From Devosia sp. (GTDB lineage Bacteria; Pseudomonadota; Alphaproteobacteria; Rhizobiales; Devosiaceae): DNA of 64,000 bases. The stretch covers positions 2,281,501-2,345,500 of the forward strand of contig NZ_CP075529.1 in NCBI RefSeq assembly GCF_025809055.1, in the 5' to 3' direction. This document shows positions 35,811 through 43,927 of this stretch, piece by piece; position 1 is the first letter of the stretch; each line of letters starts with the position of its first letter. Under the pieces are notes generated by a model that saw only the letters and a list, made by a program, of their open reading frames with translations, ran no database searches and was not told where the DNA came from. The position numbers and the translations under genes were made by a program.

Positions 35811-35822
35811 TGCATCGTTGCA
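35811..35822. promoter_or_regulatory. LacI-type operator, site 2 (TGCATCGTTGCA)
   Basis: Same palindrome as site 1 with one mismatch, 67 bp upstream of the lacI-family start and 119 bp from site 1. Two sites flanking an AT-rich core fit control of both divergent promoters, perhaps with looping. Confidence 0.6.
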
Positions 35823-35888
35823 CCAAACTTGCATGTCCCGCCGCTTTTGCCTGTGCTAGAAGCAGGGTGTTGGGGAAATGAAAGCCGC

Positions 35889-36914
35889 ATGACCAAGAAC
35901 CGGACGGGGCCGGCGCGAGGACGCGTCACACTCAAGACCATTGCCGACGCGACCGGGCTGAGCCTGTCGACGGTTTCGCTGTCCCTGCGCGGCGGCACGA
36001 CGCTCAAGCAGGAAACCCGGGATAAGGTCGCGGCGGCTGCCAAGTCCCTCGGCTATGTCCCCGACAGGGCCGGGGTGCGCCTGCGCACCGGCAAGACCAA
36101 TGTCATTGCCCTGGTTCTCGAAAGCGCCGGCGATTCAATCGATTTTGCGCGCCACATGATCAAGGGCATAGGCCAGGCGATCAACGGCACGCGCTATCAC
36201 CTGTCCATCGCCCCCGAATTTGACGACCCCGGCTCCGTCGAGACCATCCGTTATGTCCTCGACAACCGCACCGCGGACGGGTTGATCATCACCCATACTC
36301 GGCCTCGCGATCGCCGGGTTCAGCTTCTCATGGATGCCGACTTTCCCTTCGTCACCCATGGCCGGACCGAGTTCTTCACGCCACATCCCTATCACGACTT
36401 TCATGCCGAGGCCTTTCTCGAGGCCGCGGTACTGCGGCTGGCCAACAAGGGCTGCCGCAAACTTCTGCTGGTGGTGGGCGACGACAGCACCACCAATTAC
36501 CACAACATTGTCACGGCCTACCGGCATGCCGCGCTGCGGCTGGGGCTGGACGGACGCGTCCTGCAATCCATGTCCTCGCGCGCCAGTCCCGCCGAGGTTC
36601 GCCGTATCGGCGAGGAGTTGGCGCATAGTCCCGACCGCCCGGACGGCATCATCAGCGATACCGAAATGCGCACCATCTCCCTTGTCGGGGGGCTGCAGGA
36701 CGGCGGCGTTCGTATCGGGCAGGACCTCCACCTCATCTACAAGCAGACATCGGACATCGTACCCACCTTCTTCCCGCACCTGGACAGTGTGCAGGAGGAT
36801 GTGTTCGCGGCCGGGGTGGAATTGACCAATCTGCTGCTGCGCCGGATCGGCGGGGAACCGGCCGAAAACCTGCAGACTCTGGCAGAGCCCGTGCTGCTCT
36901 GGCGCAATCCCTGA
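35889..36914 (+). CDS. LacI-family transcriptional regulator of the mannosidase/GH43 locus
   Basis: 341 residues from the ATG at 35889; a longer frame from 35829 begins upstream of any ribosome site and overlaps regulatory DNA. The N-terminal helix-turn-helix is TLKTIADATGLSLSTVSLSLRG, in pieces TIADATGLS and STVSLSLRG, followed by the hinge region. The rest is a periplasmic-binding-like sugar-sensing domain. It is divergent from the ABC/mannosidase operon and upstream of the GH43 gene. The two palindromes in the divergent gap are the likely targets. Confidence 0.92.
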   Translation: MTKNRTGPARGRVTLKTIADATGLSLSTVSLSLRGGTTLKQETRDKVAAAAKSLGYVPDRAGVRLRTGKTNVIALVLESAGDSIDFARHMIKGIGQAINGTRYHLSIAPEFDDPGSVETIRYVLDNRTADGLIITHTRPRDRRVQLLMDADFPFVTHGRTEFFTPHPYHDFHAEAFLEAAVLRLANKGCRKLLLVVGDDSTTNYHNIVTAYRHAALRLGLDGRVLQSMSSRASPAEVRRIGEELAHSPDRPDGIISDTEMRTISLVGGLQDGGVRIGQDLHLIYKQTSDIVPTFFPHLDSVQEDVFAAGVELTNLLLRRIGGEPAENLQTLAEPVLLWRNP

Positions 36915-37006
36915 TTTTATATAAACCGGATTGCATGATCCACATCAATGATTATGATGATTACGATGGCGTGCCTGGAGGAGGTGCGCCCAACCCATCA
37001 TGAGCC

Positions 37007-39004
37007 ATGACAGTTTCGAACCGCACCTGGACCGCCGACAACGGCGACGGCACCTTCACCAACCCCCTGTTCTACGAAGAGTTTTCTGACCCCGACATCA
37101 TCCGGGTGGGCTCGGACTTCTATATGACCGGCACCACTATGCACACCATGCCTGGCCTGCCGGTCCTGCATTCTACCGATCTGGTGAACTGGTCGCTGCT
37201 CTGCTACGCCTTCGACACACTCGATCTGGGTCCGCAGTTTCGCCTCGAGGGCGGCGAAATCTATGGTCAGGGCATATGGGCGCCCTGCATTCGCTACAAG
37301 AACGGCACGTTCTACATCTTCTCCAACGTAAACGGCCAGAAGACACAGATTTTCACGGCCACCAACCCGGCCGGGCCCTGGACCCGCAGCGAAGCCGAAT
37401 ACAATTACCATGACCTCACGGTCTTCTTCGATGACGACGGGCGCTCCTATGTCGTGTGGGGCTATCGCAACCTCAAGATTGCCGAACTCGACGAGACGCT
37501 GCATCGCGTATTGCCTGGAACCCAGCGCGACCTCACGCCTGCTGATAGCCTGATGGGCGAGGGCGCCCACTTCTACAAGGTCGACGGCAAGTATCTGATC
37601 ACCAGCGCCTGGTTCTCCGGCAAGATGCGCATGCCCTGCGCCCGCGCCGACCACATCGACGGGCCCTGGGAGATAAACCCCGCCATCTCCATCGATGAAG
37701 ATTTCGGCATGATGGAAGGCTATAAGATCAAGGGGGCCGGCATTCCCTTCACGCTTGAGCCGCCCTTCGAGCTCGTGCCGCCCAATCCCGCCGCCAATGG
37801 CCGCCTCAATCTGCACCAGGGCGGCATTGTTGATACGGCCCAGGGCGAATGGTGGGCCTGGTCGATGATGGACTACAACTCCCTGGGCCGCCTCACCTGC
37901 CTCTCACCGGTAACCTGGCAGGACGGCTGGCCCTATTTCGGCCTGCCCGGCAATCTGGGCCGCACACCCCGGACCTGGACCAAGCCGAAGACCGACCGGC
38001 CCAGTCCGATCGCCCTGCCATGGCCCCATCGCAGCGATGACTTCGACAGTGCCGGGCTCAATCCGCTTTGGCAGTGGAACCACGTGCCCGTCGCCGGCAA
38101 ATGGTCACTGACCGAGCGCGCCGGCCATCTGCGCCTGCATACGCTGCCGGCCGAGAATTTCTGGTGGGCCCGCAACAGCCTGACCCAGCGCGCCATTGGT
38201 CCGATTTCGATCGCCACGGCCAAACTGGATGCCTCAGGACTTGCTGAGGGCGACGTTGCGGGGCTCGCCCTGCTCGGCATGCCGTGGCGGTGGATCGGGT
38301 TGGCCCGCACCGCAAGCGGATTTGAACTGCGCATGGCCGACTACCAATCAGGCCAGACCCTTTCGATGCCGGCCAATAGCCCGCATGTCTGGCTCCGCGC
38401 AGACTGCAATTATCTGAGCGAAGTCACCCAGTTCTTGTGGTCCGCCGACGGCCAGACATTTGCGCCCTTGGGCGATGCGATGATCATGGTCTATCAACTC
38501 AAGACCTTCCAGGGCATTCGCTACGCGCTCTTCGCCTACAACGAACTCGGGAGCGCGGGCGGCTACGCAGACTTCGACAGCCTGGTTGTCGACGAGCCGC
38601 ATCCGCGGGGCCTCATGCAGCCCATTCCCGATGGCCAGAATGGCACCCTGGTCCTGGCCAATATGCCCACAACCGGCTTCACTTCAGACCTGCGCACCGT
38701 TCATGCCGGTCCACCCATGGACTTGCGGGTCGAGGCCATCGATCACGGCCGGGTCGTGCTCCATCACGCCGACGGGCCCATGTCGGTCACCCAGGGCGGC
38801 GTGGTCACCGTCGGGGGCATTGCGGGCATGGCGACGCATTGGCAGTGGATCGAAACGCCCACCGGCGAGGTGGTGCTGATGTCGCTCGCAACCAATCGCT
38901 TCCTGCGCGTCCACCCGGACGGCTCGGTCCGCGCCGACAACCCTGGCCCCACTCCCGATGGTCTGGACGGAACCCGGTTCCGCTTCGTCGGCGCGGGAGC
39001 GTAG
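37007..39004 (+). CDS. Glycoside hydrolase family 43 protein with C-terminal beta domains
   Basis: 665 residues, no signal peptide. The five-blade GH43 catalytic domain (about 15-325) has Asp28 as base (EFSDPDIIRVG), Asp136 as pKa modulator (YHDLTVFF) and Glu185 as acid (GEGAHFYK). A beta-sandwich as in beta-xylosidase-type members (about 345-545) follows. The last 100 residues have a trefoil/fascin-like look. The ATG at 37007 is preceded by GGAGGAGG. Likely a cytoplasmic exo-enzyme on xylosides, arabinosides or galactosides from imported glycans. It is 92 bp after the lacI-family gene and may share its transcript. Confidence 0.9.
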   Translation: MTVSNRTWTADNGDGTFTNPLFYEEFSDPDIIRVGSDFYMTGTTMHTMPGLPVLHSTDLVNWSLLCYAFDTLDLGPQFRLEGGEIYGQGIWAPCIRYKNGTFYIFSNVNGQKTQIFTATNPAGPWTRSEAEYNYHDLTVFFDDDGRSYVVWGYRNLKIAELDETLHRVLPGTQRDLTPADSLMGEGAHFYKVDGKYLITSAWFSGKMRMPCARADHIDGPWEINPAISIDEDFGMMEGYKIKGAGIPFTLEPPFELVPPNPAANGRLNLHQGGIVDTAQGEWWAWSMMDYNSLGRLTCLSPVTWQDGWPYFGLPGNLGRTPRTWTKPKTDRPSPIALPWPHRSDDFDSAGLNPLWQWNHVPVAGKWSLTERAGHLRLHTLPAENFWWARNSLTQRAIGPISIATAKLDASGLAEGDVAGLALLGMPWRWIGLARTASGFELRMADYQSGQTLSMPANSPHVWLRADCNYLSEVTQFLWSADGQTFAPLGDAMIMVYQLKTFQGIRYALFAYNELGSAGGYADFDSLVVDEPHPRGLMQPIPDGQNGTLVLANMPTTGFTSDLRTVHAGPPMDLRVEAIDHGRVVLHHADGPMSVTQGGVVTVGGIAGMATHWQWIETPTGEVVLMSLATNRFLRVHPDGSVRADNPGPTPDGLDGTRFRFVGAGA

Positions 39005-39009
39005 TTGTC

Positions 39010-40212
39010 CTAGACCCGCTCCAGCCCGATGGCGATGCCCTGGCCGACGCCGATGCACATGGTGGCCAGGGCCCGCCGCTTGCCGGTCAGGACCAGTTCC
39101 AGCGCCGCCGTACCAGTGATACGCGCTCCGCTCATGCCAAGCGGATGGCCCAAAGCGATGGCTCCGCCATTGGGGTTCACGCGTTCATCGTCCTCAGCAA
39201 TGCCGAGGTCCCGCAGCACGGCAATGCCCTGGCTGGCAAAGGCCTCGTTGAGTTCGATCACGTCGAAGTCGTCCTGATCCAGACCCAGGCGCCCAAGCAG
39301 TTTCTTGGATGCCGGTGCCGGACCCATGCCCATGATGCGCGGAGCCACGCCGGCCGTTGCACCGCCAAGAATGCGCGCGATCGGCGTCAAGCCATGCCGG
39401 GCCGCCGCTGCTTCCGAGGCGATGATCAGGGCGGCCGCTCCGTCATTGACGCCTGAGGCATTGCCGGCCGTCACCGTGCCATTGGGGAACAGCGGCCGCA
39501 ATCTGGCCAGCGACTCCATGCTGGTGCCGGCGCGCGGATGCTCGTCGGTATCGACGACAAGCGGATCGCCCTTTTTCTGCGGAATGGACACAGGGACGAT
39601 CTCCCTTGCCAGTCGGCCACTCTTCTGGGCGGCGACGGCCCTGTCCTGGCTGCGCACGGCAAAGGCGTCCTGCGCCTCGCGCGACACGCCAAACTCCTGC
39701 GCCACGTTTTCGCCGGTCTCGGGCATGGAATCGACGCCATATTGCGCCTTCATCAGTGGATTGACGAAGCGCCAGCCGATCGTGGTGTCGTAGATTTCGG
39801 CATTGCGGGAAAAGGCCGTGTCTGCTTTGGGCAGCACGAAGGGCGCCCGCGACATGCTTTCCGTTCCGCCGGCGATGATCAGGTCGGCCTCGCCCGCCTT
39901 GATCGCGCGTGCAGCGGTGATCACGGCATCCATGCCCGACCCACAAAGCCGGTTCATCGTGGTGCCAGTGACACCCACCGGTAGCCCGGCCAGAAGGGCA
40001 CTCATGCGCGCCACATTGCGGTTTTCTTCGCCGGCGCCATTGGCATTGCCGAAAATAACATCGTCCACGCCGTCCCAATCGATGCCGGTATGTTCGGCCA
40101 TCAATGCGCGAAGCGGGATGGCGCCGAGGTCATCGGGCCGGACGGCGGACAGGGATCCGCCGAAACGGCCGATGGGCGTGCGCCTATAGGCGCAGATAAA
40201 GGCTTCGGTCAT
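39010..40212 (-). CDS. pcaF: 3-oxoadipyl-CoA thiolase / acetyl-CoA acyltransferase
   Basis: 400 residues. The N-terminus AFICAYRRTPIGRFGG is characteristic of PcaF/PaaJ. Active-site Cys90 is in MNRLCGSGMDA, the catalytic His in [11 protein letters not shown] and the second Cys in ATMCIGVGQG. It splits 3-oxoadipyl-CoA into succinyl-CoA and acetyl-CoA, the last step of the beta-ketoadipate pathway. It follows pcaJ by one base and is convergent with the GH43 gene. Confidence 0.93.
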   Translation of the reverse strand: MTEAFICAYRRTPIGRFGGSLSAVRPDDLGAIPLRALMAEHTGIDWDGVDDVIFGNANGAGEENRNVARMSALLAGLPVGVTGTTMNRLCGSGMDAVITAARAIKAGEADLIIAGGTESMSRAPFVLPKADTAFSRNAEIYDTTIGWRFVNPLMKAQYGVDSMPETGENVAQEFGVSREAQDAFAVRSQDRAVAAQKSGRLAREIVPVSIPQKKGDPLVVDTDEHPRAGTSMESLARLRPLFPNGTVTAGNASGVNDGAAALIIASEAAAARHGLTPIARILGGATAGVAPRIMGMGPAPASKKLLGRLGLDQDDFDVIELNEAFASQGIAVLRDLGIAEDDERVNPNGGAIALGHPLGMSGARITGTAALELVLTGKRRALATMCIGVGQGIAIGLERV

Positions 40213-40213
40213 C

Positions 40214-40885
40214 TCACAGCTCCGGAGCGACTAGGTCGCCGATTTGGTTCGGTATCACGAGGTCAGCACCAGTCACGGCCCGCAGGTCATCAATGCTGAG
40301 GCCGGGCAGTTTCTCCCGCAGCACGAAGCGCTGGTCTTCGATGTCGATCACCGCCAGGCTCGTATAGACGCGCGTCACGCAGCCAACGCCGGTGAGCGGC
40401 AGGGTGCAGCGCTTGACGAGTTTCGGCTTGCCGTCCTTGGTGACGTGATCGGTGATAACGGCGACACGCTTGGCGCCATGCACGAGATCCATGGCGCCGC
40501 CCACTGCCGGCACCCCCTTCGGGCCGGTCGACCAATTGGCCAGGTCGCCATTCTCGGCAACTTCATAGGTTCCGAGGATCGCCACATCGAGATGCCCGCC
40601 ACGCACCATGGCGAAACTGTCGGCGTGATGAAAAAAGGCTGCGCCGGGCCGAAGGGTAATGGCTTTCTTGCCGGCATTGATCAGGTCCCAGTCTTCCTCT
40701 CCTTCCGCTGGCGCTTCACCGAAATTGAGTACGCCGTTCTCGGTGTGGAATATCGCCTGCTTGCCCGGCGGCTGGAACTTGGCGACCATTTCCGGAAAGC
40801 CGATGCCGAGATTGACATAGGCTCCGTCCTCGATGTCCTGCGCCGCGCGCCAGGCGATCTGGGCATTGCTGAGCTTGGTATTCAT
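40214..40885 (-). CDS. pcaJ: 3-oxoadipate CoA-transferase subunit B
   Basis: 223 residues. A class I CoA-transferase beta subunit, with the catalytic Glu in HTENGVLNFG and the N-terminal pattern DGAYVNLGIGFPEMV. With PcaI it moves CoA from succinyl-CoA to 3-oxoadipate. It overlaps pcaI by four bases and lies before the thiolase; the three-gene order I-J-F and the PcaF-type thiolase support oxoadipate rather than acetoacetate. Confidence 0.9.
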   Translation of the reverse strand: MNTKLSNAQIAWRAAQDIEDGAYVNLGIGFPEMVAKFQPPGKQAIFHTENGVLNFGEAPAEGEEDWDLINAGKKAITLRPGAAFFHHADSFAMVRGGHLDVAILGTYEVAENGDLANWSTGPKGVPAVGGAMDLVHGAKRVAVITDHVTKDGKPKLVKRCTLPLTGVGCVTRVYTSLAVIDIEDQRFVLREKLPGLSIDDLRAVTGADLVIPNQIGDLVAPEL

Positions 40886-41604
40886 GCGTAGGCCACTCCT
40901 TCGCGCATCAGGGCTTCTTCCTGGCGGGCATCGGCCACTTCGACCACGCGATTGACAAAAATCCCCGGGGTAATGACGGCTTCCGGATCGATGTCGCCCG
41001 GTGCGACCACCTTGCTCGCCTGCACAATGGTCAGGCGGGCCGCCGCTGCCATCAGGGGCGAGAAATTGCGCGCCGCCTTGCGATAGGTGAGATTGCCCAG
41101 CGTATCTGCCAGTTCCGCCTTGATCAGGGCCGCATCGGCCTTGAGCCAGCGCTCCTGCACATAATGCTTGCCGTCGAATTCAGCCACCGGCTTGCCCTTG
41201 GCCACGTCGGTGCCGTAACTGGCAGGCGTATAGAAAGCCGGAATGCCCGCCCCGCCGGCCCGGATGCGCTCGGCCAGCGTCCCCTGCGGCACGATTTCGA
41301 GGCCGATTTCCCCCGCCAGGTATTTCTCGGTGAAGGCGCGCGGGTCAGCCGAGCGCGGAAACGAACAGATCATCTTGGCAACCATGCCCGCATCGATCAT
41401 GGCCGCCAGGCCAATGCGGCCGTTGCCGGCATTGTTGTTGATCAGCGTCAGGTTGCCGGGGCTGCCGGTCGCCTTGAACCGGTCGATCAGCGCGTGGATG
41501 AGTTCGATGGGCGCGCCCGAACCACCAAAGCCTCCGACCATCAGGCTCATGCCGTCTTCGATGCCGGCCACCGCACTGGCCAGATCGGACACCTGCTTAT
41601 CCAA
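40882..41604 (-). CDS. pcaI: 3-oxoadipate CoA-transferase subunit A
   Basis: 240 residues from a TTG at 41604 (MDKQVSDLASAVAGI) with an AAGGACGG site; the longest frame runs back through the operator and into the regulator gene, so it is rejected. GMSLMVGGFGGSGAPIELIHAL is the conserved alpha-subunit CoA-binding region: GGFGGSGAP. First gene of the pcaIJF unit, with the divergent IclR gene 115 bp away. No pcaHG, pcaB or pcaD genes are in the window. Confidence 0.9.
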   Translation of the reverse strand: MDKQVSDLASAVAGIEDGMSLMVGGFGGSGAPIELIHALIDRFKATGSPGNLTLINNNAGNGRIGLAAMIDAGMVAKMICSFPRSADPRAFTEKYLAGEIGLEIVPQGTLAERIRAGGAGIPAFYTPASYGTDVAKGKPVAEFDGKHYVQERWLKADAALIKAELADTLGNLTYRKAARNFSPLMAAAARLTIVQASKVVAPGDIDPEAVITPGIFVNRVVEVADARQEEALMREGVAYA

Positions 41605-41671
41605 CTTTCCGTCCTTTCGAAAACGTCCTCGGGTTTGGATTATCCAGTCGGGCACTTGGCCATCAATGCAT

Positions 41672-41710
41672 TTTGTGCGATATGCATTATTTGTTGACAT
41701 ATCGCACAAA
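41672..41710. promoter_or_regulatory. Inverted-repeat operator between pcaI and the IclR-family gene
   Basis: Perfect 13-bp arms, TTTGTGCGATATG at 41672-41684 and CATATCGCACAAA at 41698-41710, are separated by 13 bp. The arms contain the GTGCGAT element found in PcaU/PcaR-type IclR sites. It ends 9 bp before the regulator ATG and lies 67 bp upstream of pcaI, so one complex could control both promoters. Confidence 0.75.
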
Positions 41711-41719
41711 TGGGATGCC

Positions 41720-42475
41720 ATGCTGGACAGGGACATTATGGGGGGATTGGCCAAGGGCCTTTTGGCCATTGAGACCTTCACCGCCGAAAAACCGCGGCAA
41801 TCCATTGCCGAAGTCTCGGCCGCCTCCGGACTGGACCGGGCCACGGCGCGCCGCTGCCTGTTGACGCTCTCCCATCTCGGCTATGCCGATTATGACGGCA
41901 AATATTTCACCCTCACGCCCCGCGTCCTGCGCCTGGGGACCGCGTGCCTTGCCACCATGCCGCTGCCGCAATTGGTGCAACCACTGCTGGATCGCCTGTC
42001 GGATCGCCTTGGGGAAAGTTCGTCCGTTTCCATCCTCGATGGCACCGACATCGTCTATGTCGCCCGGGCGGCGCAGCGAAAAGTCATGTCCATCGCCCTG
42101 ATGCCCGGCTCACGCCTCCCCGCCTTTTGTACCTCAATGGGGCGGGTCCTGCTGGCCGCCCTGCCAAAGGACGAGGCTCGAATGCGGCTCGAGCGCAACA
42201 CGCTGGTGCCGCGCACGGCCCACACCTGCATTGACGTTGAACGCCTGCTTGAACGTCTCGGCGCGGTGCGTCGGGATGGCTATGCCTTGATCGACCAGGA
42301 GGTCGAACTGGGCCTGCGCTCCATCGCCGTGCCCCTGGTCAATGTCCGCGGGGTCGTGGTAGCGGCGCTCAATGTCGGCGTCCCGGCAACCCAGCAATCA
42401 GTCGAGGCCCTCGTCCATGCCTATCGCCCGGCCATGCTGGACGTGCAGACCGAACTGCGCGGCCTGCTGCGATAG
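41720..42475 (+). CDS. IclR-family transcriptional regulator (PcaR/PcaU-like)
   Basis: 251 residues from the ATG at 41720 (MLDRDIMGGLAKGLLAIETF). The N-terminal winged helix has SIAEVSAASGLDRATARRCLLTL, in short form the ATARRCL recognition helix. A GAF-like effector domain follows (SVSILDGTDIVYVARAA), ending in VNVRGVVVAALNVGVPA. This is close in layout to PcaR/PcaU/PobR, which activate aromatic catabolic genes with beta-ketoadipate or protocatechuate as effector. Divergent from pcaIJF. Confidence 0.92.
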   Translation: MLDRDIMGGLAKGLLAIETFTAEKPRQSIAEVSAASGLDRATARRCLLTLSHLGYADYDGKYFTLTPRVLRLGTACLATMPLPQLVQPLLDRLSDRLGESSSVSILDGTDIVYVARAAQRKVMSIALMPGSRLPAFCTSMGRVLLAALPKDEARMRLERNTLVPRTAHTCIDVERLLERLGAVRRDGYALIDQEVELGLRSIAVPLVNVRGVVVAALNVGVPATQQSVEALVHAYRPAMLDVQTELRGLLR

Positions 42476-42493
42476 CGCGCGTGGCGTGCCACC

Positions 42494-43927
42494 TCATGCG
42501 AAATAGCGGGGGACACTTTCGCCCGGACCTGCCTTTGGCCAGTCGCACACTCCCGTGCGGGCAAAGCCGATGAGGGCCTCCGACATGGCTTGCGCGAGCG
42601 CACCTGCATGCGCATCCCCCTTGGCCAGGGGGATGTTTGAGAGATCACCGAAGACGAAAGGCTCATCGAAGCCGTGGGCTGCGCCTAGCCGCCCGCCTTC
42701 GAAGCCGGGCACCCAACCGAACTCATAGGTCCAGGCAGAGCCGCCTGCAGCGGCATGGGTCTGGGCGGTCCGTATGGCCGGTTCACGATAGATGGCGCGG
42801 GAGAGAAATATTTCTTCATACTGGGTCAGCGTCAGGCCGGGCTGCTCCTGCATCAGGCCATCGAGGGCCGCTTCCGCCGTGTCCGGCAGGAACCTTGCAA
42901 TCGAGCCGACCAGGCTGGCGCGACTGGTGACCTCCGGCATCATCCCGAAGGCGTACCACATGCGGGCTTCGTCCCGCGCCCAGCCTGCCACCAGGCCATG
43001 CGCCTTGAAGCGGCCGGAGGCGAGACCGTCGATGGGGTGGCGTGCCAGGCTCACGCCATCGAGTACAATGCCGAAGGTCCGGCCGCCCGGCGCATTGCGT
43101 TCGCCCAGGTGGGTGGCAAGAACCTGATCTTGCACCGAGATTATGGTTTCGACCGGCAGCTGCTCGAGCGCTGCCCCGTCGCCGCGCCCCACCCCGCACC
43201 GATCAAGGAAGTCGTCCGCCAGCGCAGAAGCGGTGTCCTCGGAAATGATCCGGCTCGCCGGGCCGCTCATCAGCCACACCCGGCGATAGAGCTCGGCTAC
43301 GCCATCGACGCCGAACAGGGCCGAGATCGTGAATGCGCCCGAGGACATGCCGGCCAGAGTGACATTGTCCGGATCGCCACCAAACGCCGCGATATTGTCC
43401 CGCACCCATTCCAGGGCGGCTATGAGGTCGAGCATGCCGCGATTGGCAGCCGAGCGTTCCTCGCCGAAGCGGTCACCAAGGCTTAAAAATCCAAGCGCGC
43501 CAACCCGCATATTGGGCCGCACCAGCACGACGCCGCTCCTGTGGGCGAACCCGGCCTCGTTGTGAAAACTGCCATGGGCCGAACCGCCCTGGAACCCACC
43601 ACCAAAGGCATGGACGATCACCGGGCGGCGGGCGTCATCTGCGGCCGGCGTATAGAGATTGAGATTGAGGCAATCTTCGCCCGTCTCGAAGCCGGCGCCG
43701 CGCGGGGCCCAGTCGGGCATGGCACGCCGGGCCTGAGGCGGGGCCTTGCCGAAGGTCGTGGCATCGACAATGTCCTGATGGTCGATGGGCTCTGGCGGAC
43801 GGAATCGAAGTGCGCCCACGGGCGGGCGGGCATATTGAATGCCCGTGAAGCGATCACCCGTTGCATCGCGCAGGCCGCGATAGCGTGCCCGACGGCTGGC
43901 AATCTCGATGACGAATGGGGCGCTCAC
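42494..43927 (-). CDS. Carboxylesterase type B
   Basis: 477 residues from the GTG at 43927, which overlaps the ABC ATPase stop (GTGA); the longer frame reaches far into that gene. No signal peptide. Family features: early IQYARPPVGALRFRPP, EDCLNLNLYTP, oxyanion HAFGGGF (about 106-112), nucleophile elbow G-M-S195-S-G where most relatives have GESAG, and catalytic His in GAAHGFDEPFVFG. Cytoplasmic hydrolysis of an ester or carbamate, presumably the imported substrate of the operon it ends. The substrate is unknown. Confidence 0.9.
   Translation of the reverse strand: MSAPFVIEIASRRARYRGLRDATGDRFTGIQYARPPVGALRFRPPEPIDHQDIVDATTFGKAPPQARRAMPDWAPRGAGFETGEDCLNLNLYTPAADDARRPVIVHAFGGGFQGGSAHGSFHNEAGFAHRSGVVLVRPNMRVGALGFLSLGDRFGEERSAANRGMLDLIAALEWVRDNIAAFGGDPDNVTLAGMSSGAFTISALFGVDGVAELYRRVWLMSGPASRIISEDTASALADDFLDRCGVGRGDGAALEQLPVETIISVQDQVLATHLGERNAPGGRTFGIVLDGVSLARHPIDGLASGRFKAHGLVAGWARDEARMWYAFGMMPEVTSRASLVGSIARFLPDTAEAALDGLMQEQPGLTLTQYEEIFLSRAIYREPAIRTAQTHAAAGGSAWTYEFGWVPGFEGGRLGAAHGFDEPFVFGDLSNIPLAKGDAHAGALAQAMSEALIGFARTGVCDWPKAGPGESVPRYFA

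Noticed and set aside
41243..41719. N-terminal extension of the IclR gene by up to 159 codons
   Set aside because: It would read through the operator and the opposite pcaI gene; IclR proteins start a few residues before the winged helix, as the ATG at 41720 gives.
41605..41844. N-terminal extension of PcaI
   Set aside because: It runs through the inverted repeat into the regulator gene; the TTG at 41604 has a ribosome site and gives the normal family length.
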